NCBI RefSeq assembly: GCF_014170305.1
Contig: NZ_LZZT01000015.1
Location: 62,001-126,000 of the forward strand
Reading direction: 5' to 3'
Length of the DNA stretch: 64,000 bases
Origin: Achromobacter sp. UMC71
GTDB lineage: Bacteria > Pseudomonadota > Gammaproteobacteria > Burkholderiales > Burkholderiaceae_B
This document shows, piece after piece, positions 27,067 through 38,255 of this stretch (positions are counted from its first letter, which is position 1; every line of letters starts with the position of its first letter). The position numbers were made by a program, and so were the translations under genes. Under the pieces are notes generated by a model. The model worked only from the letters and a program-made list of their open reading frames with translations, searched no databases and was not told the DNA's origin.

Positions 27067-28197
27067 TCAGGCTTCGGCCAGCGCGATGCGCAGCATGCGG
27101 CGCAGCGGCTCGGCGGCGCCCCACAGCAGCTGATCGCCGACGGTGAAGGCGCTGAGGTACTGCGGGCCCATCGACATCTTGCGCAGGCGGCCCACCGGGA
27201 TATCCAGCGTGCCGGTCACGGCCACCGGCGTCAGGTCACGGATGGTGGCTTCCTTGGTGTTGGGGATGACCTTGGCCCATTGCGTGCCTTGCGCGATCAG
27301 GGATTCGATCTCGTCCAGCGGCAGGTCGCGCTTGAGCTTGATGGTCAGCGCCTGGCTGTGGCAGCGCATCGCGCCGATGCGCACACACAGGCCGTCGATG
27401 GGCGTGGGGGCCGAACCGAAGGCTGCGCCGCGGCCCAGGATCTTGTTGGTCTCGACCTCGCCCTTCCATTCTTCCTTGGTCATGCCGTTGCCCAGATCCT
27501 TGTCGATCCAGGGAATCAGGCTGCCACCCAGCGGTACGCCGAAATGGTCGCGCGGCAGCGCGTCGTCCTTCTGCTTGGCCAACACGCCACGGTCGATTTC
27601 CAGGATGGCCGACGCGGGGTCGTCCAGCAGCGGCTTGACGGCGTGGTTGAGCTCGCCGAACTGGGTCAGCAGCTCGCGCATGTGCTGCGCGCCGCCGCCG
27701 GAAGCGGCCTGGTAGGTCATGGTGGTCATCCACTCGACCAGGTCGTTGTTGAACAGGCCGGCCAGGCCCATCAGCATGCAGCTGACCGTGCAGTTGCCGC
27801 CGATGAAGTTGCGCACGCCGCGCTTGAGCGCCGCGTCGATCACGGGACGGTTGACCGGGTCCAGCACGATGATGGCGTCGTCGGCCATGCGCAGCGTGCT
27901 GGCCGCGTCGATCCAGATACCGTTCCAGCCGGCGCCGCGCAGCTTCGGATAGACCTCGGACGTGTAGTCGCCGCCTTGGGCCGTCACGATGATCGGCAGT
28001 TTTTTCAGAGCATCAATGTTGTAGGCATCTTGCAGCGGGCCTGCGCCGGTCGCCCAAGTGGGGGCCGCGCCGCCAGCGTTGCTGGTGGAGAAAAACACCG
28101 GTTCGATCAGTGCGAAGTCGTTCTCGTCGCGCATGCGTTGCATGAGCACCGAGCCGACCATACCGCGCCAGCCGACAAGGCCTACTGCTTGATTCAT
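27067..28197 (-). CDS. asd: Aspartate-semialdehyde dehydrogenase
   Basis: NADPH-dependent reduction of aspartyl phosphate to aspartate semialdehyde, the branch point to lysine/diaminopimelate, threonine and methionine. 376 aa. The NADP-binding start [17 protein letters not shown], the nucleophile cysteine in [13 protein letters not shown] and the late [17 protein letters not shown] substrate/His motif are present. This is the longer gammaproteobacterial-type enzyme. It is transcribed separately from leuB, which has its own terminator upstream. Confidence 0.97.
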   Translation of the reverse strand: MNQAVGLVGWRGMVGSVLMQRMRDENDFALIEPVFFSTSNAGGAAPTWATGAGPLQDAYNIDALKKLPIIVTAQGGDYTSEVYPKLRGAGWNGIWIDAASTLRMADDAIIVLDPVNRPVIDAALKRGVRNFIGGNCTVSCMLMGLAGLFNNDLVEWMTTMTYQAASGGGAQHMRELLTQFGELNHAVKPLLDDPASAILEIDRGVLAKQKDDALPRDHFGVPLGGSLIPWIDKDLGNGMTKEEWKGEVETNKILGRGAAFGSAPTPIDGLCVRIGAMRCHSQALTIKLKRDLPLDEIESLIAQGTQWAKVIPNTKEATIRDLTPVAVTGTLDIPVGRLRKMSMGPQYLSAFTVGDQLLWGAAEPLRRMLRIALAEA

Positions 28198-28362
28198 TTC
28201 AATCGCTCTTTAAAGGTGGGGACAAGGTCTGGTGAATGAAAAACGTGCAAGAACCCAACAATTTATCAGAATGCACGCGCATATGTTGCGGCGCAGCTTG
28301 AAAAAACGGGGCCACAAGCAACGCCACGCCGCTTTCGCGGCGCGGCGGCAACAACCTATATG

Positions 28363-28390
28363 AAAAAGGGCCGCCCCTTGCAGGCGGCCC
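28363..28390 (-). terminator. Intrinsic terminator of the leuCDB operon
   Basis: GGGCCGCC-TGCAAGG-GGCGGCCC forms an 8-bp GC stem on the minus strand, followed directly by TTTTTC. It lies about 45 bases after the leuB stop, in the 238-base gap that also holds the asd promoter region. Confidence 0.85.
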
Positions 28391-28435
28391 CAGGCGCCGG
28401 GACCGCACCGCCAGGCGCGCCCGGGCGGGTATCGA

Positions 28436-29512
<1,077 letters not shown>

Positions 29513-29549
29513 GGAATTAAACGGTCCTGTGGTCAGTATGGGAATGCGG

Positions 29550-30200
29550 TCAGGCGATGGGCCGGCTTTCCAGCCAGGGATGGCGGGCCAGGCGTTCGGC
29601 CTCGAAGGCGCGGATCTTGTCGGCGTGGCGCAGGGTCAGGCCGATATCGTCAAAGCCGTTGAACAGGCAATACTTGCGGAAGGGCTCGATGTCGAAACCC
29701 ATTGCGCGCCCGTCGGCGGCCACGACCACCTGGCGGTCCAGGTCGATGCGCAGCTTGTAGCTGGGGAACGCCTTGACTTCGTCGAACAGACGGGCCACTT
29801 CCAATTCGGACAGCACGATCGGCAAGAGGCCGTTCTTGAAGCTGTTGTTGAAGAAGATATCGGCATACGACGGCGCGATGATGGCGCGGAAACCGTATTG
29901 CGTCAGGGCCCAGGGCGCGTGCTCGCGGCTGGAGCCGCAGCCGAAGTTCTTGCGCGCCAACAGCACCGAGGCGCCTTGGTAGCGCGGCTGGTTCAGCACG
30001 AAATCCGGGTTGAGCGGACGCTTGCTGTTGTCCATGCCCGGTTCGCCGTGGTCCAGGTAGCGCAGTTCGTCGAACAGGTTCGGGCCAAAGCCGGTGCGCT
30101 TGATGGACTTGAGGAACTGCTTGGGGATGATGAGGTCCGTGTCGACGTTTTCGCGGTCGAGCGGAGCCACCAGGCCTTCGTGAGTGGTAAATGCTTGCAT
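29550..30200 (-). CDS. leuD: 3-isopropylmalate dehydratase small subunit
   Basis: LeuD (216 aa) is the swivelling subunit that pairs with LeuC. Start at ATG 30200 ([21 protein letters not shown] is the standard start); the frame stays open upstream into leuC but is not used. The [13 protein letters not shown] loop and [13 protein letters not shown] are diagnostic. It starts 23 bases after the leuC stop. Confidence 0.97.
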   Translation of the reverse strand: MQAFTTHEGLVAPLDRENVDTDLIIPKQFLKSIKRTGFGPNLFDELRYLDHGEPGMDNSKRPLNPDFVLNQPRYQGASVLLARKNFGCGSSREHAPWALTQYGFRAIIAPSYADIFFNNSFKNGLLPIVLSELEVARLFDEVKAFPSYKLRIDLDRQVVVAADGRAMGFDIEPFRKYCLFNGFDDIGLTLRHADKIRAFEAERLARHPWLESRPIA

Positions 30201-30223
30201 GATGTCTACTCTGTGCGGGGCGC

Positions 30224-31627
30224 TTAGCGGAAAGTGCGGACGTCGACGAAATGACCGGCCACGGCGGCGGCGGCAGCCATCGCGGGGCTGACCAGGTGGG
30301 TACGCCCGCCCTGGCCCTGGCGGCCTTCGAAGTTGCGGTTCGAGGTCGAGGCGCAACGTTCGCCCGGCTCGAGGCGGTCGGCGTTCATCGCCAGGCACAT
30401 CGAGCAGCCCGGTTCGCGCCATTCAAAGCCTGCTTCGATGAAGATCTTGTCCAGGCCTTCGCGTTCGGCCTGTTGCTTGACCAGCCCGGAACCCGGCACC
30501 ACCATCGCCTGGCGCACATTGGACGCGACGTGCTTGCCACGCGCCACGACGGCGGCGGCGCGCAGGTCTTCGATGCGCGAATTGGTGCAGGAGCCAATGA
30601 ACACGCGGTCCACGCGGATGTCGGTCAGCGGGGTGTTGGGCTTCAGGCCCATGTATTCCAGCGCGCGCTCCATGCCGCTGCGGCGCACATCGTCTTTTTC
30701 GCGATCGGGATCCGGCACGCGGGAATCCACCGGCAGGACCATCTCGGGCGAGGTACCCCAGGTGACTTGCGGCTTGATGTCACGGGCATTGACTTCGACC
30801 ACGGTATCGAACTTGGCGCCGTCGTCGGTATGCAGCGTGCGCCAGTAGGCCACGGCGTGGTCCCACAGCACGCCGGACGGCGCGAACGGACGGCCGCGGA
30901 AGTATTCGACGGTCTTGTCGTCCACGGCGACCATGCCGGAACGGGCGCCGGCTTCGATGGCCATGTTGCAGACGGTCATGCGGCCCTCGACGGACAGCGA
31001 ACGGATCGTGCTGCCGGCGAACTCGATGGCGTGGCCGGTGCCGCCGGCGGTGCCGATGATGCCGATGATGTGCAGGACCACGTCCTTGGCCGTACAGCCG
31101 AAGGGCAATTCGCCTTCGACCTTGATCAGCATGCTCTTGGCTTTCTTCATGAGCAGCGTCTGAGTGGCCAGCACGTGCTCGACTTCGGACGTGCCGATGC
31201 CGAAGGCCAAGGCGCCCAACGCGCCGTGCGTGCTGGTGTGCGAATCACCACAGACCACCGTCATGCCGGGCAAGGTCGCGCCCTGCTCGGGCCCGATCAC
31301 GTGGACGATGCCCTGACGCAGATCGTTCATGCGGAATTCGGTGATGCCGTGTTTGTCACAGTTGGCGTCAAGGGTGTCGACCTGCAGGCGCGAGACCGGA
31401 TCATCGATGCCCTGCGCGCGGTTCAACGTGGGCACGTTGTGATCGGCGACCGCCAGGTTGGCGCCGGTGCGCCAGGGCTTGCGATCGGCGATGGCCAGGC
31501 CCTCGAACGCCTGCGGGCTGGTGACTTCATGCAGCAGGTGGCGGTCGATATAGAGCAGACAGGTGCCGTCTGATTCCTGGTGAACGATGTGGGCGTTCCA
31601 GAGTTTGTCGTAAAGGGTTTGGGCCAT
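30224..31627 (-). CDS. leuC: 3-isopropylmalate dehydratase large subunit
   Basis: LeuC (467 aa) carries the [4Fe-4S] cluster that isomerises 2- to 3-isopropylmalate. Start at ATG 31627 ([14 protein letters not shown]); a TTG five codons upstream is not needed. The cluster cysteines are in [10 protein letters not shown] and in [22 protein letters not shown] is present and the length is normal. It is first gene of leuCDB, with its promoter in the AT-rich gap upstream. leuA is not in the window. Confidence 0.97.
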   Translation of the reverse strand: MAQTLYDKLWNAHIVHQESDGTCLLYIDRHLLHEVTSPQAFEGLAIADRKPWRTGANLAVADHNVPTLNRAQGIDDPVSRLQVDTLDANCDKHGITEFRMNDLRQGIVHVIGPEQGATLPGMTVVCGDSHTSTHGALGALAFGIGTSEVEHVLATQTLLMKKAKSMLIKVEGELPFGCTAKDVVLHIIGIIGTAGGTGHAIEFAGSTIRSLSVEGRMTVCNMAIEAGARSGMVAVDDKTVEYFRGRPFAPSGVLWDHAVAYWRTLHTDDGAKFDTVVEVNARDIKPQVTWGTSPEMVLPVDSRVPDPDREKDDVRRSGMERALEYMGLKPNTPLTDIRVDRVFIGSCTNSRIEDLRAAAVVARGKHVASNVRQAMVVPGSGLVKQQAEREGLDKIFIEAGFEWREPGCSMCLAMNADRLEPGERCASTSNRNFEGRQGQGGRTHLVSPAMAAAAAVAGHFVDVRTFR

Positions 31628-32151
31628 GGATGCGCTCTGCAAATAGACAATCCGGCTCGTGCCTCGCGCGGTTCAAGCAAATCGCTCCCGCGCCGGCCGC
31701 TGCGGCATGGAGGAATTATGCACAGCCTCTGAACCTAGTACAACCGCACCACACATACTAGTACTACTAATACCACGGTGTCTCTGCCAAGACAGGGAAT
31801 GACGCCGCCATCTGGCCTGTAAAAGCGGTGTCGGCAAATAATCACAAATTGCCGAATTTTAAAAACAATTTAGATACAAAATACGCAACCGGATATAATC
31901 AAGTTTCAATGTGGCAAAGCAGAAACAGACATAATGCGCAATAAATCGCATTAATAGTTTTTGATTAATCCGTCCATATTGAATTTCGCCTAAATCACGT
32001 AATTTTTCGTCATTTTCCGTGATTTTATTCGAAATAAATCCGACGGGCCGGCAGGTTGCGTCAAGACTTAACAAATCTTGAATCGCTATTTTTGACATCT
32101 GCAAACAATATGCCGGCTACTAATCCCAAACTCGACTCGCGAATAATTCCT
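31628..32151. promoter_or_regulatory. AT-rich divergent regulatory region (leuC / adhesin secretion operon)
   Basis: About 520 bases between leuC and the TolC-like gene. Roughly 31,840-32,060 is strikingly AT-rich against a GC-rich background, typical of a silenced or strongly regulated promoter region. It contains an exact inverted repeat AAATCACG-N18-CGTGATTT at 31992-31999 and 32018-32025. No convincing gene is present: the only longer frame (minus strand, 31859-32098) lacks a ribosome site. Promoters for both flanking operons must lie here. Confidence 0.55.
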
Positions 32152-33666
32152 ATGGCTTCGTTTTTGCTCAAAACCACGGTTTCGGCCCTGGCCTTGGCGT
32201 TCGTCCCTGCCGCTTTTGCCCAGCCTGCCACGGCGGATTCTCCTGCCCCTGCCACCGCGCCGGGCGTCACCACCCTGAACCAGATTGTCGAGCAGACCCT
32301 GCTCAGCAACCCTGAAATCCAGGCCAAGTACCACGACTTCCAGGCCTCGCTGGAAGGCCAGGCGGTCGCTCGCGGCGCTTTCTTCCCGCAGGTCAATGCG
32401 CTGGGGTATGTCGGCCGCGAATACCGCAACAACGTGCCGGGCGTGGGATCGCAGAGCTGGAACCGCCCGGGCTACAACTTCGAGCTGCGCCAGCTGATTT
32501 TTGACGGCTTTCGCACCAGCAACGACGTCAAGCAGGCCGGCTTCGACAAGCTGGCCCGCTTCTATGACGTGCTGGCCACCAGCGACAGCACCGCCTATGC
32601 CGCCGTGCAGGCCTATATCGACCTGCAGCGTTACCGCGACATGGAACTGCTGGCGCGCCAGAACTATGCGCTGCACGAAGAAACCCTCAAGCAGATCGGC
32701 CAGCGCGCCGAATCGGGCGTCGGCCGGCGCGTCGACCTGGAACAGGCCGGCGGCCGCCTGTCGTTGGCCCAGACCAACCTGATGACCGAAACCGCCAACT
32801 TGCTGGACGTGCAGCAGCGCTTCCAGCGCGTGACCGGCGCGTTCCCGCCCGAAGCGATGCAGCCGGTGCCCGACGTGTCGGACAAGCTGCCGGTCAAGCC
32901 CGGCAACTTCAACGAATCGCTGCGCCGCAACCCCAGCTTCCTGTCCAAGCAGGCCGCCCTGCAGGGCGCCGAGGCTGGCGTGGCGTCGTCCAAGGGTGCG
33001 TTCTCGCCCAAGTTCGAGTTTGTGGCCGCCACGGGCCGCGACCAGAACGACCCGACGCCCCAGAACCGCGACATCCGCAGCTCCAGCGTTCAGCTGGTGA
33101 TGAACTACAACCTGTACCGCGGCGGCGCCGACTCGGCGCGGGTCCGCCAGACGGCCGCCCAGTCGTATGCCGCCCGCGACGTGCGCGACTACACCTGCCG
33201 CAACGTGCAGCAGGACCTGGCCGTGGCCTGGAACAACATCGCCAGCCTGCAGGAAAAGCTGCCCTTCCTGCGTGACCACGAACTGGCCACGTCCAAGGTG
33301 CGCGACGCCTACCGCCAGCAATTCCAGATCGGCCAGCGCACCCTGCTGGACCTGCTCAACACCGAAAACGAGCTGTTCGAATCGCGCCGCGCGCTGACCA
33401 ACGCCCTGTATGACCTGAAGCTGGCGCAGTACCGCTGGCTGGCGCTGTCGCATACGCTGCTGCCAGCGCTGACGCTGCAACCGGCACGCAACGAAATGCC
33501 CGAGGAAAACGGCAAGCTGGTGGTGTCAGACGAGGTCATCAAGCTGTGCAATTCCACGGTGCCCGATGCCGCCCGGCTGACGCCGGTACGCGTGCAATAC
33601 AACGAGGGCACGCTGCCGCCCACGCTGGTTCCGCTGACCCCGTCCGCCAACCAGCCCCGCTCCTGA
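32152..33666 (+). CDS. TolC-family outer-membrane channel of the adhesin type I secretion system (LapE type)
   Basis: 504 aa outer-membrane exit duct. Start at ATG 32152, where a Sec signal peptide begins (ASFLLKTTVSALALAFVPAAFA, cut near AQP); ATG 32110 is an alternative, and neither has a clear ribosome site. Two repeated OEP domains are visible: PEIQAKYHDFQASLEGQ...ARGAFFPQVNALG, then NPSFLSKQAALQGAEAGVASSKGAFSPKFEF. The helical RTLLDLLNTENELFESRRAL motif typical of T1SS TolC proteins follows. It heads the run of plus-strand genes up to lapD. The export partner is the RTX adhesin. Confidence 0.9.
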   Translation: MASFLLKTTVSALALAFVPAAFAQPATADSPAPATAPGVTTLNQIVEQTLLSNPEIQAKYHDFQASLEGQAVARGAFFPQVNALGYVGREYRNNVPGVGSQSWNRPGYNFELRQLIFDGFRTSNDVKQAGFDKLARFYDVLATSDSTAYAAVQAYIDLQRYRDMELLARQNYALHEETLKQIGQRAESGVGRRVDLEQAGGRLSLAQTNLMTETANLLDVQQRFQRVTGAFPPEAMQPVPDVSDKLPVKPGNFNESLRRNPSFLSKQAALQGAEAGVASSKGAFSPKFEFVAATGRDQNDPTPQNRDIRSSSVQLVMNYNLYRGGADSARVRQTAAQSYAARDVRDYTCRNVQQDLAVAWNNIASLQEKLPFLRDHELATSKVRDAYRQQFQIGQRTLLDLLNTENELFESRRALTNALYDLKLAQYRWLALSHTLLPALTLQPARNEMPEENGKLVVSDEVIKLCNSTVPDAARLTPVRVQYNEGTLPPTLVPLTPSANQPRS

Positions 33667-33699
33667 TCAGGCAGCGGAATTCAGGCGCACGGAGGCCGC

Positions 33700-33912
33700 A
33701 TGGCGAACCAGAACAACGATTTTTCGCAGTTGGATGCGGACTTTGTCCGCGTGTTGGAAGACTTGATCGATGCGTTGATCGCCAACGGCACCTTGCGCCT
33801 GACCGATTTGCCGGTACAGGCCCAGCAAAAGCTCACCCAGCGCAAGCAACAGCGTGCGCGCCTTTCGGAACATCTGGACCTGCTGGATGACGAAGATGGC
33901 CAAGTTATCTGA
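33700..33912 (+). CDS. Small 70-aa protein encoded inside the secretion operon
   Basis: Unrecognised. A GGAGG site sits 5 bases before the ATG, and the gene lies 33 bases after the TolC-like stop. Its 3' end overlaps the LapB-like start by 17 bases, a coupling arrangement. The protein is soluble, acidic and predicted helical (LDADFVRVLEDLIDALIANGTLRLTDLPVQAQQKL..., ending in LLDDEDGQ). There is no signal peptide or membrane segment. Position suggests a cytoplasmic accessory to exporter assembly or a translation regulator. Confidence 0.75.
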   Translation: MANQNNDFSQLDADFVRVLEDLIDALIANGTLRLTDLPVQAQQKLTQRKQQRARLSEHLDLLDDEDGQVI

Positions 33913-36067
33913 CATGGAACAAGCGTCCCGGCAATGGCGCGCCGACGCGCGCGCCACGCACGATGACCCGCTGCTGGACTGCCTGGTGGAAATCACGCGC
34001 CTGCATGGCGTGGCCTGCACCGCGCAGGCCCTGTCCGCCGGCCTGCCGCTGGAAGCCCACAAGCTGACCCCTGCCCTGCTGCCGCGCGCGGCCGCGCGGG
34101 CGCAGTTGTCGGCGCGCGTGGTCAAGCGCACGCTGGACAGCGTGCCGTCCGACCTGCTGCCGGCGATCCTGCTGCTCAACGGCGAGCGGGCCTGCCTGCT
34201 GCTCAAGAAAGACGGCGACAAATATGTGATCAGCCACCCCGAACTGGGCGGCAGCGCGGTCGACATGAGCGCGGCTGACCTGGCCGAACAATACACCGGC
34301 CTGGTGTGCTTCGTGCGGCCGCAGTTCCGCTTCGACGCACGGGCCCCGGAAGTGGCCAAGGTGCGCGAGCGCCACTGGTTCTGGGCCGCGATCATGGAAA
34401 ACCGGCGGCTGTACCGCGACGCGCTCATCGCCGCCCTGCTGATCAACGTCTTCGCCATGGCGATGCCGCTGTTCACCATGAACGTGTACGACCGCGTGGT
34501 GCCCAACAACGCGGTGGAGACCCTGTGGGTGCTGGCCATCGGCATCACGCTGGTGGTGATCTTCAACATGATCCTGAGCACGGCGCGGTCCCATGTAGTG
34601 GACAGCGCCAGCAAGCGGGTCGATGTGCGCCTGTCGGCGCAGATCATGGAACGCGTGCTGGACCTGCGGCTGGAAGGCCGTCCGGTCTCGGTGGGCTCGT
34701 TCGCCGCCAACCTGCGCTCGTTCGAGTCGATCCGCGATTTCATCGCGTCGGCCACGATCACCACCCTGGTGGACCTGCCGTTCATCCTGCTGTTCCTGGC
34801 CGCGCTGGCCTGGATTTCGCCGTGGATGGTGCTGCCGCCAGTGGTGGCCATCGTGCTGATCCTGCTGGTGTCGCTGGCGGCGCAAGCGCGGATGGAGGCG
34901 CTGACGATGGCGACGTTCCAGGCGTCGTCGCAGCGCAACGCCACGCTGGTCGAGGCCCTGACCGGGCTGGAAGCGGTCAAGACCCTGAACGCCCAGGGCG
35001 CCATTCAGCGCAACTGGGAGCGCGCCACCGAGTTCATCGCCCAGAACGGCGGCAAGCTCAAGCTGATTTCGTCGACCACGGTGGGCTTCGTGCAGGCGAT
35101 TCAGCAGCTCGTGTCGATCTGCGTGGTGATCATCGGCGTGTACCTGGTGCAGGACGCCGCCCTGTCGATGGGCGGCATCATCGCCGCCTCCATGATCGCC
35201 GGGCGCTGCCTGGCGCCGTTGGGCCAGGTGGCCGGCCTGCTGATGCAATACCAGAACGCGCGCACCTCGCTGGGGTCGATCGACAGCTATATGAAGCTGC
35301 CGATCGAACGCCCGCCCGAGGCCGAATTCCTGCACCGGCCGGTATTCCACGGCGCGCTGGAGTTCCGCGACGTCACGTTCACCTACCCGGGCAGCACGCA
35401 GCCGGTGCTGAAAAAGGTGTCGTTCAAGCTCAAGCCGGGCGAGAAAGTGGGCATCATCGGTCGTATCGGCTCGGGCAAGACCACGCTGGAAAAGCTGGCC
35501 CTGGCGCTGTATCAGCCAACCGAAGGCGCCGTGCTGCTGGACGGCGTGGATGTGCGCCAGATCGACCCGGCCGACGTGCGCCGGGCGATCGGCCACGTGC
35601 CGCAGGACCCGCTGCTGTTCTACGGCAGCCTGAAACACAACCTGGCCATGGGCGCTCCCTACGCCGACGACGCCAGCATCCTGGCCGCCGCCAACCTGGC
35701 GGGCGTAACCGAGTTCGCCAACCTGCACCCCAATGGTTTCGACATGGTCATCGGCGAGCGTGGCGAGTCGCTGTCCGGCGGCCAGCGCCAATCGGTCGCG
35801 GTGGCGCGGGCCCTGATCAACGATCCGCCCATCCTGCTGCTGGATGAGCCCAGCAGCAACATGGACCACCAGAGCGAGGCCCAGTTGCGCCGGCGCCTGG
35901 GCGAAGCCAGCGTCAGCAAGACCATCCTGCTGGTGACCCACCGCACGGCCCTGCTGGACCTGGTCGACCGGCTGATCGTCATCGACAACGGGCACATCGT
36001 GGCCGATGGCCCCAAGGAACAGGTCGTCGAAGCATTGCGCCAGGGGCGCGTCGGGCGCGGAAGCTGA
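33896..36067 (+). CDS. Type I secretion ABC exporter (LapB type, C39-like domain)
   Basis: 723 aa inner-membrane ATPase that powers adhesin export. N-terminal ~130 residues form a C39-peptidase-like domain without the catalytic cysteine, which recognises but does not cut the substrate. Six membrane helices follow (~160-430). The ATPase has Walker A GRIGSGKTT, signature LSGGQRQ, Walker B ILLLDEPSSNMD and the switch His in VTHRTAL. Start at ATG 33896, overlapping the small upstream gene; ATG 33914 is the alternative. LapB-group members have the same layout. Confidence 0.92.
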   Translation: MAKLSDMEQASRQWRADARATHDDPLLDCLVEITRLHGVACTAQALSAGLPLEAHKLTPALLPRAAARAQLSARVVKRTLDSVPSDLLPAILLLNGERACLLLKKDGDKYVISHPELGGSAVDMSAADLAEQYTGLVCFVRPQFRFDARAPEVAKVRERHWFWAAIMENRRLYRDALIAALLINVFAMAMPLFTMNVYDRVVPNNAVETLWVLAIGITLVVIFNMILSTARSHVVDSASKRVDVRLSAQIMERVLDLRLEGRPVSVGSFAANLRSFESIRDFIASATITTLVDLPFILLFLAALAWISPWMVLPPVVAIVLILLVSLAAQARMEALTMATFQASSQRNATLVEALTGLEAVKTLNAQGAIQRNWERATEFIAQNGGKLKLISSTTVGFVQAIQQLVSICVVIIGVYLVQDAALSMGGIIAASMIAGRCLAPLGQVAGLLMQYQNARTSLGSIDSYMKLPIERPPEAEFLHRPVFHGALEFRDVTFTYPGSTQPVLKKVSFKLKPGEKVGIIGRIGSGKTTLEKLALALYQPTEGAVLLDGVDVRQIDPADVRRAIGHVPQDPLLFYGSLKHNLAMGAPYADDASILAAANLAGVTEFANLHPNGFDMVIGERGESLSGGQRQSVAVARALINDPPILLLDEPSSNMDHQSEAQLRRRLGEASVSKTILLVTHRTALLDLVDRLIVIDNGHIVADGPKEQVVEALRQGRVGRGS

Positions 36068-36074
36068 GGCAAGC

Positions 36075-37496
36075 ATGCAGAAAACTCCAGGTGAAAAGCA
36101 GCCGGGCCTGTTCGGCGCGCTGTGGCGCAAGCTGCGCAATGTGTTCGTGTACTTCTTCGACCGGCTGCTGGACGGCGCCGCAAAGGGCAAGCCCGAGCAA
36201 CGTTCGGACTACGTCGGCAACGCCGAATGGGTGATCCACGAATCCCAGGCCCGCGGCGCGCGCATCCTGCTGTGGATGAGCCTGCTGGCGCTGGCCGCCC
36301 TGCTGGTCTGGGCCGCCTTCGGCAAGATCGACGAAGTGGTGCGCGGGGAAGGCAAGGTGGTGCCGTCGCGGCAGGTGCAGATCATCCAGAGCCTGGATGG
36401 CGGCATCGTCGAGGAAATCCTGACCAAGTCCGGCCAAGAGGTCGAGGCCGGCCAGATCCTGCTGAAGATCGACAACACGCGGTTTGCCTCGTCGTTGGGC
36501 GAAAACAACGCCGAATATCTGTCCCTGCTGGCCAAGTCCGCCCGCCTGAAGGCCCTGGCCACCGGCGAACCGTTCGTGGCGCCGGAAGAAGTGCTGAAGC
36601 AGGCCCCAGGCCTGGTCGAAGCGGAGCGCAATGCGTGGCAGGCTCGCACCACCGAACTGAACGCCACCATCAACGTGGCGCGCGAGCAGCTCAAGCAGCG
36701 CCAGGAAGACCTGCGCGAAACGATCGCCAAGCGCGACCAGGCCTCGGCCAGCTGCGGCCTGACCTCGCGCGAACTGCAAGTGACCCGCCCCTTGCTCAAG
36801 AGCGGCGCGGTCTCCGAGGTGGACCTGTTGCGCCTGCAACGCGACGTGGCCCGCTATTGCGGCGAGCAGAAAGGCGCGGAAGCCCAGATCGACCGTTTCC
36901 AGGCATCGATCAAGGAAGCGCAGAGCAAGCTGGAAGAGTCCGAGTTGAACATCCGCAACGTGGCCCGCAACGAGTTGTCGGAAACCAACACCAAGCTGGC
37001 CACGTTGCGCGAAGGCAAGCTGGCGCTGGCCGACCGCGTGAAGCTGGCCGAAGTCCGGGCGCCGGTGCGCGGCACCGTCAAGACGCTGTTCAACAACACC
37101 GTCGGCGGCGTGGTCCAGCCGGGCAAGGACATCATCGAAATCGTGCCCAAGGACGACACACTGCTGCTGGAGGTGCGCATCCTGCCGCGCGACATCGGCT
37201 TCCTGCATCCGGACCAGAAGGCCGAAGTGAAGTTCACCGCCTACGACTTCGCCATCTATGGCGGGCTGGAAGGCAAGGTGGAACAGATCGGCGCGGACAC
37301 CGTCACCGACGAAAAAGGCAATTCGTACTACGTGGTGCGCGTGCGCACCGACCGCAGCGCGGTGGGCGACAAGAACCTGCCCATCATCCCCGGGATGGTG
37401 GCCGAGGTGCATATCCTGACCGGCAAGCGGACTGTGCTGCAGTATCTGCTCAAGCCGATATTGCGCGCCAAGGCCAATGCCTTTACCGAACGTTGA
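36075..37496 (+). CDS. Type I secretion membrane-fusion (adaptor) protein, LapC/HlyD type
   Basis: 473 aa periplasmic adaptor joining the ABC exporter to the TolC-like duct. Start at ATG 36075, preceded by GAGG. A short cytoplasmic N-terminus is followed by one membrane helix near residues 65-85 (ARILLWMSLLALAALLVWAAF). A lipoyl half-motif (GKVVPSRQVQIIQSLDGGIVE), a long alpha-helical hairpin, then the second lipoyl half (VRAPVRGTVKTLF) and a beta-barrel follow. Eight bases after the exporter stop. Confidence 0.93.
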   Translation: MQKTPGEKQPGLFGALWRKLRNVFVYFFDRLLDGAAKGKPEQRSDYVGNAEWVIHESQARGARILLWMSLLALAALLVWAAFGKIDEVVRGEGKVVPSRQVQIIQSLDGGIVEEILTKSGQEVEAGQILLKIDNTRFASSLGENNAEYLSLLAKSARLKALATGEPFVAPEEVLKQAPGLVEAERNAWQARTTELNATINVAREQLKQRQEDLRETIAKRDQASASCGLTSRELQVTRPLLKSGAVSEVDLLRLQRDVARYCGEQKGAEAQIDRFQASIKEAQSKLEESELNIRNVARNELSETNTKLATLREGKLALADRVKLAEVRAPVRGTVKTLFNNTVGGVVQPGKDIIEIVPKDDTLLLEVRILPRDIGFLHPDQKAEVKFTAYDFAIYGGLEGKVEQIGADTVTDEKGNSYYVVRVRTDRSAVGDKNLPIIPGMVAEVHILTGKRTVLQYLLKPILRAKANAFTER

Positions 37497-37514
37497 GGAG
37501 TGCTGGAAGGCGAT

Positions 37515-38171
37515 ATGAAATCCGTTCCTGTCTTGTTGGTAACGCACGACGACCTGCTGTGGCAGCACTGGCGCGCCCTGGATCCGGCGCGCTGGCTGGC
37601 GGCCCGCGGCCGTGGCCTGGCGGATCTGCAACGCTGGCGCGAACAGGGCCGCACCCTGGCCATACTGGATACCGGCCTGCCCCGCCTGCCGTCCTGGCAG
37701 GACCCGTCCTGGCAACCCCTTTTGTCCGGCCTGCAGGTCGTGGTGGCCAGCCCCAGCCCCAATGACGAGCAAGGCGCGCAGGCCCTGGGCGCGGGCGCCC
37801 AGGGCTACTGCCATGGTTATGCCCCCGCGACGGCGCTGGCGCAGACGCTGGAAGTCGTGACGTCCGGCGGCATCTGGATGGGGCGGTCGCTGGTAACGCG
37901 CCTGCTCAAGCTGGTCACCGAGCGGACCCAGGATGCCGCGGCCTGGGACAATGGCGCCCTGACCGAACGCGAAACCACCGTGGCGCGCCATGCCGCCAGC
38001 GGCCAGTCCAATGCCCAGATCGCCGGCCTGCTGGGCATCACCGAACGCACGGTCAAGGCCCATCTGTCAGCAGTTTTCGACAAGCTGGGCGTCACCGACC
38101 GCCTGCAGCTGGCGCTGCGGGTGCATGGCATTTCGGCGCCGGCGGACGCGGGCGGCAAAATCCCCTCCTGA
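37515..38171 (+). CDS. LuxR-type DNA-binding regulator with an altered receiver domain
   Basis: 218 aa. The N-terminal half follows the receiver fold: acidic pair D12-D13 and a candidate phospho-acceptor Asp52 in ILDTGLP. The conserved lysine of the GYLxK motif is replaced (GYCHGYAP), so phosphorylation may be weak or absent. The C-terminal LuxR/NarL helix-turn-helix is intact (LTERETTVARHAASGQSNAQIAGLL...VKAHLSAVFDKL). Start at ATG 37515 with GGAAGG before it; GTG 37500 is less likely. It lies between the secretion genes and the adhesin gene, so control of the adhesin is the obvious guess. Confidence 0.88.
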   Translation: MKSVPVLLVTHDDLLWQHWRALDPARWLAARGRGLADLQRWREQGRTLAILDTGLPRLPSWQDPSWQPLLSGLQVVVASPSPNDEQGAQALGAGAQGYCHGYAPATALAQTLEVVTSGGIWMGRSLVTRLLKLVTERTQDAAAWDNGALTERETTVARHAASGQSNAQIAGLLGITERTVKAHLSAVFDKLGVTDRLQLALRVHGISAPADAGGKIPS

Positions 38172-38255
38172 ACCTGTCCTTGAGGACAATACCCCCGCGC
38201 GCCGTCCGCCTCTAGTATCTGGCCATCTTGGATAACTCCCTGAAACGGAACCGAC

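Noticed and set aside
31859..32104. 81-codon minus-strand frame in the AT-rich region
   Set aside because: No ribosome site and no coding-like composition; better explained as promoter DNA.
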